Shown piece after piece: positions 41,478-49,788 of a DNA stretch of 64,000 nucleotides. Source of the DNA: Olivibacter sp036959255 (GTDB lineage Bacteria > Bacteroidota > Bacteroidia > Sphingobacteriales > Sphingobacteriaceae); assembly GCF_036959255.1 (NCBI RefSeq), contig NZ_JAWMTI010000003.1, positions 1 through 64,000 of the forward strand. Reading direction: 5' to 3'. The notes below the pieces were generated by a model. It made no database searches, was not told where the DNA came from, and saw only the letters and a list, made by a program, of their open reading frames with translations. Position numbers and translations under genes: made by a program. Every line of letters starts with the position of its first letter. Positions within the stretch are counted from its first letter, which is position 1.

Positions 41478-42551
41478 TCACATTAACTCCTCAATCACCT
41501 CTATCCTATTATCAATAATCTTTGTTGCAGCTTCGACACTAGTTTCATTCTCTCTAAAACCATAGTGATCTTTTGTACAAGAAGAACACCGATTACGAGA
41601 CAGCTCGTTTAGGTTGCCGCAAGTACATTTCCATACTTCATTTTCAGACGAAGAGAACATCTTTTTCTTAGTGGTGAATTCTACAATGGGTTTGAATCTA
41701 TCGGCCGCTGCTTGCTTGATTGCCGCCAACAGCATTTTATCTTCCACGGTATAGTTCAGCTTATTGGCTTTTACAAAAGCTAAGGCAGTTTTTGCTATTT
41801 CATCATTTTCGTTCCTAAGAATTTGTAATACGGCTTCGTAATCGATGAGATCATAGGTAATTATTATTTCATTTAAGGTTATTCTATAGCCTTTGGAAAC
41901 TTCGCTTGACTGTAATTCATTGAACAAGATGGCCGACGCTAAAGCCGAATCAATTCCGCCAAAGTATTTACACAATTTTTCCAGGCGTTCTTTGGTCTCA
42001 AAATCCACCAACTTGTAATTCTGCTGAATAATGGAAAGTACTAAAGGAGCAAATTCTGGAAATCGTTTCTCAAGAATAAAATTGATTTTCGCGTCCGAAA
42101 TACCAGATAACTTCGGATTGTCCATATGGATATCGATAATGATTTTTGCGTCAATCTTGTCTTTAACGAGATTGCCATCAACAGATTTACCTGTGTTTAA
42201 ACTTTGCTTCTCCCCCTGCTTTGTTGCTCTAACAGGAGTACCTAAAGCTGTGATCATAAACATTTGTGTGCCTTTACCACTGATTTCGTCCACATCGATC
42301 CGTAAACCCACAATGCAATTAGCTCCTACCCGTTTCGCTCTTTCGGACAGTGTTTCTATTGCCTGTTTATAAATATCCTGCAACTTCCGTTCGTAAGTGC
42401 TGGATCGGCCACCAAAGAAATCTGTCCATCCGGCAGCGATATCACTAAACACATTAGACCCCACCACTACGTTGGCCGTAATAGGTTCATAATATTCTTC
42501 AATGGTATAACCATCCAAAGTATCGGTGGTCGTAGTAATAATTCTGTTCAT
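41478..42551 (-). CDS. YbjQ-domain protein with C-terminal zinc ribbon (full-length copy)
   Basis: 357 aa. The N-terminal ~105 residues are a YbjQ/DUF74-type pentameric domain (TTTDTLDGYTIEEYYEPITA, then LSERAKRVGANCIVGLRIDV). The middle is helical. The C-terminus has a zinc-ribbon pattern WKCTCGNLNELSRNRCSSC (CxC...CxxC). Its first ~50 codons and the 300 bp upstream are duplicated at 39.1 and 53.8 kb. The start follows CTAAACCGAAATG, a context also seen at the ORF6N gene (62275). Function unknown. Confidence 0.8.
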   Translation of the reverse strand: MNRIITTTTDTLDGYTIEEYYEPITANVVVGSNVFSDIAAGWTDFFGGRSSTYERKLQDIYKQAIETLSERAKRVGANCIVGLRIDVDEISGKGTQMFMITALGTPVRATKQGEKQSLNTGKSVDGNLVKDKIDAKIIIDIHMDNPKLSGISDAKINFILEKRFPEFAPLVLSIIQQNYKLVDFETKERLEKLCKYFGGIDSALASAILFNELQSSEVSKGYRITLNEIIITYDLIDYEAVLQILRNENDEIAKTALAFVKANKLNYTVEDKMLLAAIKQAAADRFKPIVEFTTKKKMFSSSENEVWKCTCGNLNELSRNRCSSCTKDHYGFRENETSVEAATKIIDNRIEVIEELM

Positions 42552-42829
42552 TTCGGTTTAGACGATTTGGTTGTTGTTATTGGTTATTGGATCTGTCCAC
42601 AAGCATTACTTTTTGTGTGCTGCCAGTCCCATTCTTCATAGAGATCAATCTTTCTATTGTTTTTTGATTTTGGTTTGATTAACAGTTCCAGTTTAGTTCC
42701 ACTAAGTTATAAATTAAATGATATTTCACAAAATTTGTGAAAATTTGAGAAAGCCTTCCCTCCTAGCCTGCTATGTTTCGGAAACAAATATAATCGGTTC
42801 TGTTTTTGGGCTTTTACGGGAAGCCGTAA
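42407..42829. repeat. YbjQ-promoter repeat unit, copy 2 (native copy)
   Basis: This copy is continuous with the intact gene. It carries the exact dyad TTTCACAAA-A-TTTGTGAAA (42724-42742), a TATATTTG box on the minus strand (rc of CAAATATA at 42785), and a leader of about 220 nt before the ATG at 42551. DNA just beyond it (TGTATAAAAAAATCATCTCT) is shared with copy 5 at 60.4 kb. Region 42830-42991 has no gene. Confidence 0.85.
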
Positions 42830-42991
42830 GGAAGGGAAAGTGTATAAAAAAATCATCTCTTTCAAAAAAAAGGCTAAAGTACACTTTATATTAGATTCAG
42901 CAAGTAATAGAACGATGCAAACTCTGGGGGTAGTATTCAAGCGCAAATGAATTACAGTGAATTTGACATTCAGTTGCGTCAATTTTTTATG

Positions 42992-43495
42992 CTAGAAAAA
43001 ATGAAAAACATTATTATTTAAAAATGCTACCAAATTAGAAACTGCATGCAAGGAGACAACAAAAAGAGTTGCTTTTGCGATATCATACTTATTCCGGATA
43101 AACAAGTATGAGTAAGCAAAAATAAGCCCCGTAAAGAACATTGTTAAGGCGTATATCAAATTATAAAAGTGGGCGGTACCGAATAAGATTGCCGATAGGT
43201 ACATCAACCATCTTCTGCTTATCATAAATTCTCTGCCAATTTCCATGACGGCTAACTGGAAAACAAAAGTTTCTATCAAAGGTGCAACGACAACTGACAT
43301 CATAAAAATGAATAGATCGCTCTCTTTTTCAACAGGATTAGATGTTAGGTTTGGATCAATCATTGTCACGACAAATGAAGTGACTGTTGAAAAGGTCAAT
43401 TTAACAATAAGAAAAATGAAGAAGAGCTTGCCGTATGACTTCGGTGTTAGGTAGACATTTAATTTGTATTTTACTCCATCAATTGCTTCAGTCAT
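42992..43495 (-). CDS. CPBP-fold membrane protein, probable bacteriocin immunity protein B
   Basis: 167 aa with four or five TM helices. The CPBP (Abi) motif 1, normally EExxxR, reads PLIETFVFQLAV: the first Glu is kept, the second is Thr, the Arg is Gln. Motif 2, FGTAHFYNLIYALT, keeps FxxxH. CPBP proteins next to bacteriocin genes often act as immunity proteins or process prenyl/peptide substrates. It lies 161 bp after the second GG peptide gene on the same strand. About one third of residues match the sister gene at 44166-44684. Confidence 0.85.
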   Translation of the reverse strand: MTEAIDGVKYKLNVYLTPKSYGKLFFIFLIVKLTFSTVTSFVVTMIDPNLTSNPVEKESDLFIFMMSVVVAPLIETFVFQLAVMEIGREFMISRRWLMYLSAILFGTAHFYNLIYALTMFFTGLIFAYSYLFIRNKYDIAKATLFVVSLHAVSNLVAFLNNNVFHFF

Positions 43496-43613
43496 CTACT
43501 CAAAAATTATAAATGCGTTTGTTACCCAGAATAAGACAAATAAAATATAAGCTAATAATGGGTGAATAAGGTTCTATAATAGTTGAAATATTGGAAAATG
43601 TATTATCTGAGTG

Positions 43614-43643
43614 AGCCATAGATATATTAATATATCTATGGCT
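43614..43643. terminator. Perfect hairpin after the GG peptide genes
   Basis: AGCCATAGATATA, loop TTAA, TATATCTATGGCT: a perfect 13-bp stem, 13 bp after the stop of the second peptide gene. No strong T tract follows on the minus strand, so it may be a partial terminator or an mRNA-stabilising 3' end between the peptide genes and the downstream CPBP gene. Confidence 0.6.
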
Positions 43644-43655
43644 TATTTAAGTCTA

Positions 43656-43826
43656 TTAGGTACCGTAACCATTATGCTGTCCATATTCAGCTGCATATTC
43701 AGCATATTCTCTGGAAGCTCGGCCCGCCCAATATCCCAAATCTTTCCAAAAACCGCCACCATCAACTGTAATAAGCTCTGATTCAGTTAATTCTATTATA
43801 TCAAAATTTAATTCTTCTTTTTTCAT
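43656..43826 (-). CDS. Double-glycine precursor peptide 2 (bacteriocin-like)
   Basis: 56 aa. The leader MKKEELNFDI, IELTESELITVDGG matches the C39-peptidase consensus LSxxELxxIxGG almost exactly (L13, E17, L18, V21, G23-G24). The predicted mature peptide of 32 residues is GFWKDLGYWAGRASREYA then EYAAEYGQHNGYGT: aromatic and Gly-rich, with GxxxG-like spacing, no Cys. It is preceded 24 bp upstream by the sister peptide gene, and the C39 exporter is encoded in the same cluster. A two-peptide bacteriocin or signalling pair is the natural reading. Confidence 0.8.
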   Translation of the reverse strand: MKKEELNFDIIELTESELITVDGGGFWKDLGYWAGRASREYAEYAAEYGQHNGYGT

Positions 43827-43850
43827 GATTATTTTCTTTTTCGTTCAACA

Positions 43851-44024
43851 TTATCTTGGAGCATTCCATCCTTCTTGCCATCCGCCAATGAATTCTGTAC
43901 TGGCATCATAAGCCATTAACGCATATTCAAGAGCTCTTCCCCATATACTTCCGCCATCTACTTCTATTTTTTCGGCCAATTCCAATTCTTGGAATTCCGC
44001 TATTTCTAATTCAACAAAATTCAT
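43851..44024 (-). CDS. Double-glycine precursor peptide 1 (bacteriocin-like)
   Basis: 57 aa. Leader MNFVELEIAEFQELELAEKI then EVDGG, with Gly-Gly at 24-25, V22 at -4 and L14/E18 upstream. The predicted mature peptide of 32 residues is SIWGRALEYALMAYD then ASTEFIGGWQEGWNAPR. It has the same length as the sister core and shares the order aromatic-Gly/Lys, R-A, E-Y-A. No Cys, so thioether or disulfide rings are not expected. It starts 142 bp after the CPBP gene upstream. Confidence 0.8.
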   Translation of the reverse strand: MNFVELEIAEFQELELAEKIEVDGGSIWGRALEYALMAYDASTEFIGGWQEGWNAPR

Positions 44025-44165
44025 ATGTCATTAAACTTTACATACTCCTACTCTATTTTCAGGTTTTTCGGAATCCACCTTTTTGTTGATCAACTTATCA
44101 AAGTTAATTTCCTCCAGTGTACAAAAAAAACAGTGAGTAGAAAAAAAATCAGATTGTATGTTTTT

Positions 44166-44684
44166 TCATGACAACGTTTTACTCAAATGGTTAACAAAAA
44201 AAGTCATTAAGTTCCCCAATGCATGTAAACTTATAAGGAACAGTGCTGACCTAAAAATGGATAACCGATACCTCACAATTACGTAAGCATACGCGTATAA
44301 AAGCCCAGAGAAAAAGATGGCGATCATGTAAGCCACATTATATTGATGAACCGAGCCGAAAACAAGACCGGAAATAAAAATTGCATACTTCATAGAAACA
44401 CTGAATCTTCGCAATACCTCAATTACCAGAACCTGGAACACCAGCGTTTCCAATAGGGGAGCCATTATTACAGTAGTGACGAATACTTTAAAAGGTGGAA
44501 GCTTGTCAAACGGAGTTTCTAACAGCGATTCATCGAATATAGAAACAACAAATGATGTACTGAATACGTAAATAGAATCGATCAAAAAAAACATTCCGAA
44601 TAATACCGGAATGGACTTTTGCAGAAAGTATTTGCGAATACCATATTCATGAGCCCCTATAGTTTCAATCATTTTATTAATCAT
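44166..44684 (-). CDS. CPBP-fold membrane protein, probable bacteriocin immunity protein A
   Basis: 172 aa, four or five TM helices. Motif 1 reads APLLETLVFQVLVIEVLRR (E-T-x-x-x-Q instead of EExxxR); motif 2 is FGSVHQYNVAYM (FxxxH kept). The same replaced residues occur in the sister at 42992-43495, so this is a stable subfamily, not random decay. It stands between the exporter gene and the peptide genes. The arrangement CPBP - peptide - peptide - CPBP suggests one immunity protein per peptide. Confidence 0.85.
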   Translation of the reverse strand: MINKMIETIGAHEYGIRKYFLQKSIPVLFGMFFLIDSIYVFSTSFVVSIFDESLLETPFDKLPPFKVFVTTVIMAPLLETLVFQVLVIEVLRRFSVSMKYAIFISGLVFGSVHQYNVAYMIAIFFSGLLYAYAYVIVRYRLSIFRSALFLISLHALGNLMTFFVNHLSKTLS

Positions 44685-44735
44685 TAGATATAATCGCGAT
44701 CTGTCCGCTAAACTTACATTTTATTAGATGAAATA

Positions 44736-46895
44736 TCAATTGCTGGCTGTTATCGGCATCTGCTGTTGCCACAAACTATAATACTTGCCTTCTGATGACA
44801 TCAATGACGCATGCGTTCCCTCTTCCAGCAATTTGCCCTCCTGCAAAACAATGATCTTATCCGCAGTTTGTACCGTACTTAAACGATGGGCAATCAGAAT
44901 CACCGTTTTGCCCTGATTACGCAGGTAGTGGATGGCCTGCTGTACATATTCCTCTGCCGCCGGATCCAATGACGAGGTCGCTTCGTCCAAGATCAGTATT
45001 TCAGGCAGTTTGTACAAAGCCCTGGCAATCGCTATACGTTGCTTCTGGCCTCCCGACAGGCTGGCTCCATTCTCGCCCAGGTAGGTATTGAAACCATTGG
45101 GAAGGCTTTCAATAAATGAAATAATGCCCAATTGCTTGCAGAGCTCAATAATACGCTGTATGTCCGGCTCATAATCGCCAACAGCTATATTTTCAATGAC
45201 ATTCCCGCTGAACAGATCAATCTGCTGTGGTACCACGCTGATAATACTCCGCAGCGATTCGTTACTGATGTATTTCAATGTGTGTTCGCCAATGTAAATA
45301 TTGCCTTTGGTTAAAGGATAAATGTTTTGCAGGAGCGAAAGCAATGTCGATTTACCAGAACCGCTTTCGCCCACGATAGCGGTAAGTTTTCCCACGGGCA
45401 TACATAAATCAAGCTCATCGAATACCGTTACCCGGGTCCCGTACCTGAATCCGACCTTATCAAAAACAATGTCGCCGATGTTCTCTTTTGTCAGTGCTAT
45501 TTTTCGGTCATTTTCTTCCTGTTGCAGATCCATAATTTCAAAAAGACGATCGGCCGCAATTGCCGCGTCCTGAATCGTTTTATTCATGCTGATCAGTGTG
45601 GAGGCCGGTCCGGTGAAATAACCGATGAGGGCATAAAAAGACAATAGTTCTCCCGGTGTTATCTCAACATCCAATACAAAACCGGCACCCCCCCACAGCA
45701 GTGTAATGGTAAACAATTGGGAAACAAACTCGGAAGAAGTTACGGAAAACAGCGAATTTAATCCGGATTTATAGATCGTTTTCAACAACCTGACAAATCG
45801 CACTTCCGTCCTTAAATTAGCGTGCCCCTCTAGACCGAAACGCTTGATGGTACCCATGGCATTGATGCTTTCTACCAATTGGGATTCGAGCTCGGCACCT
45901 TCTTCCATCAGTCTGCGCTGCACTTTTTTATTGAGCCTGTTGGTAATGTAGTAAACAAGGCAATAGAACGGTATAACCAAAAGCATGACCGTGGCCAATT
46001 TCCAGTACCACGTGAACATAAGTGCGAAGGAGAATACGACAATGAAGATATTGACGAGAAAGTTCAGCGATACATCGTTGATGAATGCCCTTATCTTGAC
46101 CGCATCGTTCACACGCGAAATGATCTCCCCGACCCGCATATTATCAAAAAAAGCCTGCGGGAGCCGTGTCAGGTGCTTATAATAACCAAGGATCAGATGC
46201 GCATCGATGGCCTGCCCCGTCTTAAGGGTAAATATCGTTTTGAAAGCACTGATGAGCGTCTTTAATACAAGGACGGAGACCATGATGGTGCCCATTAGGT
46301 TCAACAGGTTCCGGTTACCGTCGGGCAGTACAAAGTCGATTATCTTCTGAACAAACAACGCGGTCGATAACCCGAGTATGGTATATAGAACGGCCCCGAC
46401 CAATGATTGTATGAGAACGGTTTTATGGGGCTTGATCAGATACCAAAAACGGATACGTGTCGAGGTCTTTTGATTTCCTTGCCTGAAATTATCATTTGGC
46501 GCTAGAAGGATCAGGATACCGGTCCATTCACCTTTAAATTCCTCAGGTGATTTTTTATGCAGTTTCCCGTCGGCGGGATCCATTACTTCGATATATTTTG
46601 GCGTCACCTTATAGATGACCACATAATGATGTAGCGCATTTTTAACGACAATGTGTGCTATAGCGGGTAGTCCGATTTTATTGAGACTTTCGAAGGGTCC
46701 TTTGACACCTTTGGCGGTCAGGCCGATCCTGGCTGCCGCCTCGATGATTCCCAGTACGTTGGTGCCCCGTTTATCCGTGCCTGCCATCTGTCTTATACGG
46801 GCAACCGGAAGGTTAAGTTTGTATTTTGCCGCTACGGAAGCGAGGCAGGCCGCACCGCAATCTGTTATATCCCGTTGTTTTACCTTGATTCCCAT
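44736..46895 (-). CDS. Peptidase C39-containing ABC exporter for double-glycine peptides
   Basis: 719 aa from ATG 46895, 5 bp after the adaptor stop; a longer frame to 46952 would overlap the adaptor gene. The N-terminal C39 peptidase domain has KQRDITDCGAACLASVAAKY (catalytic Cys, oxyanion Gln) with the His in NALHHYVVIY and Asp in VMDPADG. Six TM helices follow (about 150-430), then an ATPase with Walker A VGESGSGKST, signature LSGGQKQRIAIA and Walker B ILILDEATSSLD. It cleaves leaders after Gly-Gly and exports the peptides, with HlyD and an outer-membrane protein encoded elsewhere. Confidence 0.95.
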   Translation of the reverse strand: MGIKVKQRDITDCGAACLASVAAKYKLNLPVARIRQMAGTDKRGTNVLGIIEAAARIGLTAKGVKGPFESLNKIGLPAIAHIVVKNALHHYVVIYKVTPKYIEVMDPADGKLHKKSPEEFKGEWTGILILLAPNDNFRQGNQKTSTRIRFWYLIKPHKTVLIQSLVGAVLYTILGLSTALFVQKIIDFVLPDGNRNLLNLMGTIMVSVLVLKTLISAFKTIFTLKTGQAIDAHLILGYYKHLTRLPQAFFDNMRVGEIISRVNDAVKIRAFINDVSLNFLVNIFIVVFSFALMFTWYWKLATVMLLVIPFYCLVYYITNRLNKKVQRRLMEEGAELESQLVESINAMGTIKRFGLEGHANLRTEVRFVRLLKTIYKSGLNSLFSVTSSEFVSQLFTITLLWGGAGFVLDVEITPGELLSFYALIGYFTGPASTLISMNKTIQDAAIAADRLFEIMDLQQEENDRKIALTKENIGDIVFDKVGFRYGTRVTVFDELDLCMPVGKLTAIVGESGSGKSTLLSLLQNIYPLTKGNIYIGEHTLKYISNESLRSIISVVPQQIDLFSGNVIENIAVGDYEPDIQRIIELCKQLGIISFIESLPNGFNTYLGENGASLSGGQKQRIAIARALYKLPEILILDEATSSLDPAAEEYVQQAIHYLRNQGKTVILIAHRLSTVQTADKIIVLQEGKLLEEGTHASLMSSEGKYYSLWQQQMPITASN

Positions 46896-46900
46896 AAATG

Positions 46901-48088
46901 TTATTTTCCTTCTCCGGAACTGTTTGCCGCTATCAGATTGGGGTTGATCCAATCATCTATTTTATCATAGAGCAGTTGGTACAGGCTTCTTCTGTTCACA
47001 ATAAAGCGTCCCTGTAAGGTCATGCCTTTTTTTAATTTACCGATGTAGCCGTTAGGGAGTTTCAGGTGATCCTTGTCCAGCTCGCACATAACTTTGAATA
47101 CCGGGTTTTTGTTCCCGTCCAGCACCATATCTTCCCCTATATTCAGCACCTTTCCCCTCAATATGCCCCATTGGTTATAATTGAAGGCATCTATCTGGAA
47201 CCGTATCGATTGACCTTTTTGAATCAGACCTATATCGGATGGCTTAACAAACATCATGGCAATCAATGACGAGTCGGGACTCAGTTCCGCGATTTTCTGG
47301 TTGGCGAAAACAGGTGCGCCGAGCTGTATACCGATTAAATTCTGGACACTTCCGTCTACAGGTGCAAGTACCGTGTAAAAGATCTCCTGGCTTTTGGTAT
47401 TTGAACGATCTCTATATAAGCCGCTCAATTCCGTACGGTATGTATCGGCGTCACTTTGCCATTGTGTTTTATACTGACTGGCAATATAGTCGTATTCCCC
47501 TGCCGCTTGATCCCTTTTCATCAAATGTTCTTCATATTCGGCATCACTGACGACTTTCCGTTCGTGAAGCCGGTTAAATCGATCGAAAGCCCTTTGCGTT
47601 TGTGTTTTGGAGATCAGCGCATTGGTAAGTTGTTTACGGGACTGCTGCCAAGCGGCCACATACTTCGGTGCTTTTAGCTTAGGCTGTTGTTTTGCCGTGA
47701 CATCAACGCTGCCCAATGTCTCCACATCCTGCAATAGCAATTCCAGTTCCCGGATACGATTGTTTATCAAAAAATTCTGATCGGTTAAATTTCGTGAATC
47801 GATCCGTAACAGCGTATCTCCCTTTTTTACTTTTTGATATTCGCTTAAATTAAAATAATCCAGTTTACCATTTATCGGAACCAGAATTTCGCTTCTTTCC
47901 ATGGGTGTTTGCAGCATGCCTGTTGACTTAACACTTACATCTACATATATAAAAGGAAGCAAGGCCAATGCTGTAAAAGCAACTGTCAACAGTAAAACAT
48001 ATATGATCTGCGAACTAACTTTAATCTTCTGTAAATAGGTAATTTCAAGAATTTCCGGATCAGCCACGGGTAATACTTTGTCATCCAT
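46901..48088 (-). CDS. HlyD-family periplasmic adaptor
   Basis: 395 aa. One N-terminal TM helix (IIYVLLLTVAFTALALLPFIYV), a lipoyl/barrel half (EILVPINGKLDYFNLSEYQKVKKGDTLLRI), a coiled-coil hairpin (about 100-220) and the closing half (APVDGSVQNLIGIQLGAPVF). The N-terminal stretch ILEITYLQKIKVSSQ is typical of Bacteroidota adaptors that work with C39 exporters. It lies 5 bp upstream of the exporter gene. It links the exporter to an outer-membrane channel. Confidence 0.92.
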   Translation of the reverse strand: MDDKVLPVADPEILEITYLQKIKVSSQIIYVLLLTVAFTALALLPFIYVDVSVKSTGMLQTPMERSEILVPINGKLDYFNLSEYQKVKKGDTLLRIDSRNLTDQNFLINNRIRELELLLQDVETLGSVDVTAKQQPKLKAPKYVAAWQQSRKQLTNALISKTQTQRAFDRFNRLHERKVVSDAEYEEHLMKRDQAAGEYDYIASQYKTQWQSDADTYRTELSGLYRDRSNTKSQEIFYTVLAPVDGSVQNLIGIQLGAPVFANQKIAELSPDSSLIAMMFVKPSDIGLIQKGQSIRFQIDAFNYNQWGILRGKVLNIGEDMVLDGNKNPVFKVMCELDKDHLKLPNGYIGKLKKGMTLQGRFIVNRRSLYQLLYDKIDDWINPNLIAANSSGEGK

Positions 48089-48115
48089 AACGTCAAGAAT
48101 AAAACTGCCAAAACC

Positions 48116-48454
48116 TTAGATAGAGCCAGTCAATAAACTAAAATTTTCAATTTTAGTTTCCATATCATCTGCCGTGCAATATGTCCCTCCAGATATAAGG
48201 GATATTTCTTGATTATTTAATGACTTAAATGTTGCGGAAAATGAAATTTCATATTCGTGTTTGTAAAAATATGTCTGGTATTGTCTCGAATAAGCTATTG
48301 GGGCGCCATTTGCCTTTAATTCCTCAATGATTTTATGCAGTCGAGAAGTTGATAATCCAAGTCTATCTGACAAATCGCTTGGACTACCTGTCCTTTTTTG
48401 TTTAATTAATTTATTCAAAAGGTTAATTCGTTCAATATATACAAGCAACTTCAT
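48116..48454 (-). CDS. HTH-domain protein with a double-glycine leader-like C-terminal tail
   Basis: 112 aa. N-terminal winged-helix/HTH_11-like domain (YIERINLLNKLIKQKRTG, then SPSDLSDRLGLSTSRLHKII and ELKANGAPIAYSR). The C-terminus reads SLNNQEISLISGG (Gly89-Gly90) and then 22 residues, TYCTADDMETKIENFSLLTGSI. The segment LNNQEISLISGG fits the LSxxELxxIxGG leader consensus at every key place. It is the first gene of the exporter operon (27 bp before HlyD). It could be a regulator whose tail is cut by the C39 peptidase, or a regulator fused to a pheromone. Confidence 0.75.
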   Translation of the reverse strand: MKLLVYIERINLLNKLIKQKRTGSPSDLSDRLGLSTSRLHKIIEELKANGAPIAYSRQYQTYFYKHEYEISFSATFKSLNNQEISLISGGTYCTADDMETKIENFSLLTGSI

Positions 48455-49029
48455 ACGTTTAAGTTTTAATCCATGACCAATTCTCTATTACTTGAAAACA
48501 GCCGTTTAGATTTTTAAGTTAGGATACTAAGCTTTCACACTTACTAATGTACAACAACATGTTGTAGAAGACAAGAAATTTACACCAACAACCTATTTAA
48601 TTACATATAATGGCCTTCTCCTTACACAGAAAGATTAAAGTCTACAAAACGATGGAATCTTTACAAGGTTATTAAAAGCAGAAACCTGAGTGTAAATGAT
48701 TAACATCCTTAATATGGCTATGGCGATTTCCATATAATTATCGATATAAAATCTGTTTGTACAATGATAGAAAAACGAGGTAAAATAATGGGTCAAAAAA
48801 AATAGATCACGCTTTTTATTGATTAATTTTTCTATTTGCTGTTTTATTAACTTTCAGTTGCCAGTTGTGCTTTGTGAGCCCTTTATGGTTTGCGTTGCCA
48901 GTTACGTGTTGCTAGTGTTCATGAGGGCTAAAGCCGTTATCGGTCTCTCCTCAGCCATCAAAAACTCGTTTTACAGAGGAAAATTTGTGAAAATTTGAGA
49001 AATTTAGAAAATAGCACTTCGTCTGCTTT
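48455..49029. other. Intergenic region upstream of the GG-peptide operon, with partial repeat unit (copy 6)
   Basis: No credible ORF. It contains a 12-bp dyad ACAACATGTTGT (48554-48565), about 100 bp before the HTH gene start, a possible operator. Near the right end GGAAAATTTGTGAAAATTTG followed by AGAAATTT (48978-49005) matches the dyad part of the YbjQ-promoter repeat unit. Confidence 0.55.
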
Positions 49030-49410
49030 TCATCCGCCATATATTATTGCTTCGTTTAGCGCATCTACGATTTTCTGCACATGCTCTCTGTTTTTCGAAA
49101 TAAACGTATTGGTTTCGCCCGCATTGGTACTTATCCGAACAGCAAATTCATCTTTAATGTAAACAAAGAGGGTAATGGCAACGGCTATCAGGAGCACGCC
49201 TATCACCCTGGCATCACTCGAGAACAACATTAAAAAGCCTCCTAAAAACATAATTATTGCCATCCTTCTTTCCGCCGGTATCTTTTTGAGCTTAACAGAG
49301 GATATATTTCTCATTGCGTAGGTGGTAGCTTGTGCAATGTAGCGAGACTGCGTTACTATTATGTCTCCGTCTTGGTAGAAGTGTATTTCGTTTTGTATTG
49401 GTGTTTCCAT
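49030..49410 (-). CDS. DUF6232-like small membrane protein
   Basis: 126 aa. A short beta-rich N-terminus (YQDGDIIVTQSRYIAQATTY, AMRNISSVKL) is followed by two adjoining TM helices (MAIIMFLGGFLMLF and ARVIGVLLIAVAITLFVYI) and a C-terminal helical region (KNREHVQKIVDALNEAIIYG). This layout and the start fit DUF6232, found in many bacteria with no known role. It is followed by a partial repeat unit (copy 6) and preceded by a strong hairpin terminator. Confidence 0.8.
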   Translation of the reverse strand: METPIQNEIHFYQDGDIIVTQSRYIAQATTYAMRNISSVKLKKIPAERRMAIIMFLGGFLMLFSSDARVIGVLLIAVAITLFVYIKDEFAVRISTNAGETNTFISKNREHVQKIVDALNEAIIYGG

Positions 49411-49430
49411 ATTAAATAGTTTGACCAGAT

Positions 49431-49463
49431 AAAACCCATAGACGATAAATCATCGTCTATGGG
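49431..49463 (-). terminator. Intrinsic terminator
   Basis: CCCATAGACGAT and ATCGTCTATGGG form a perfect 12-bp stem around a short AAATC loop; on the minus strand it is followed by TTTTATC. It ends the transcript of the small gene at 49475-49645 before the DUF6232-like gene. Confidence 0.8.
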
Positions 49464-49474
49464 ATACTCTTTGT

Positions 49475-49645
49475 TTAAGCGTAGCTTATTAATTCCCAAG
49501 TAGCGGCCCCTCCATTATATGGAGGCATACGATTGCCTTTGGCTATTGGTGCTGTTGTTGAAGGGGTGCCTACTACTTTCCATACGCCTGATTCCGGACA
49601 AATTTCTCCGGTTCTAGCTTGTGTTCCTAATGGTGCTTTTGACAT
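49475..49645 (-). CDS. Small hypothetical protein, 56 aa, single Cys
   Basis: MSKAPLGTQARTGEICPESG, then VWKVVGTPSTTAPIAKGNRM, then PPYNGGAATWELISYA and stop. It is Gly/Pro/Thr-rich, with a conserved-looking order G-x-x-C-P-x-S-G-x-W. The order loosely recalls YjzC-type small proteins (G...P.SG.W). No leader or TM. It has its own terminator (49431-49463). Its closeness to the GG-peptide locus may be accidental. Coding nature is supported by composition and by the clean terminator. Confidence 0.6.
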   Translation of the reverse strand: MSKAPLGTQARTGEICPESGVWKVVGTPSTTAPIAKGNRMPPYNGGAATWELISYA

Positions 49646-49788
49646 AATTCAATTTGTTAGTTTATACATCAAAGCTAAATAGGTGAAGCGTTCTTTTTTT
49701 ACGGGAAACCGGAAACTAGAGCTTGATCTTAATTTCTGCTGCTACCGGAAAATGTTAACTTCGAAGCAATATTTAGAAAAACCAGGCC

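Noticed and set aside
42707..42982. 91-codon minus-strand frame
   Set aside because: It lies wholly within the upstream repeat unit and its flank, is Leu/Lys/Phe-rich with no domain, and is not kept open in the other copies.
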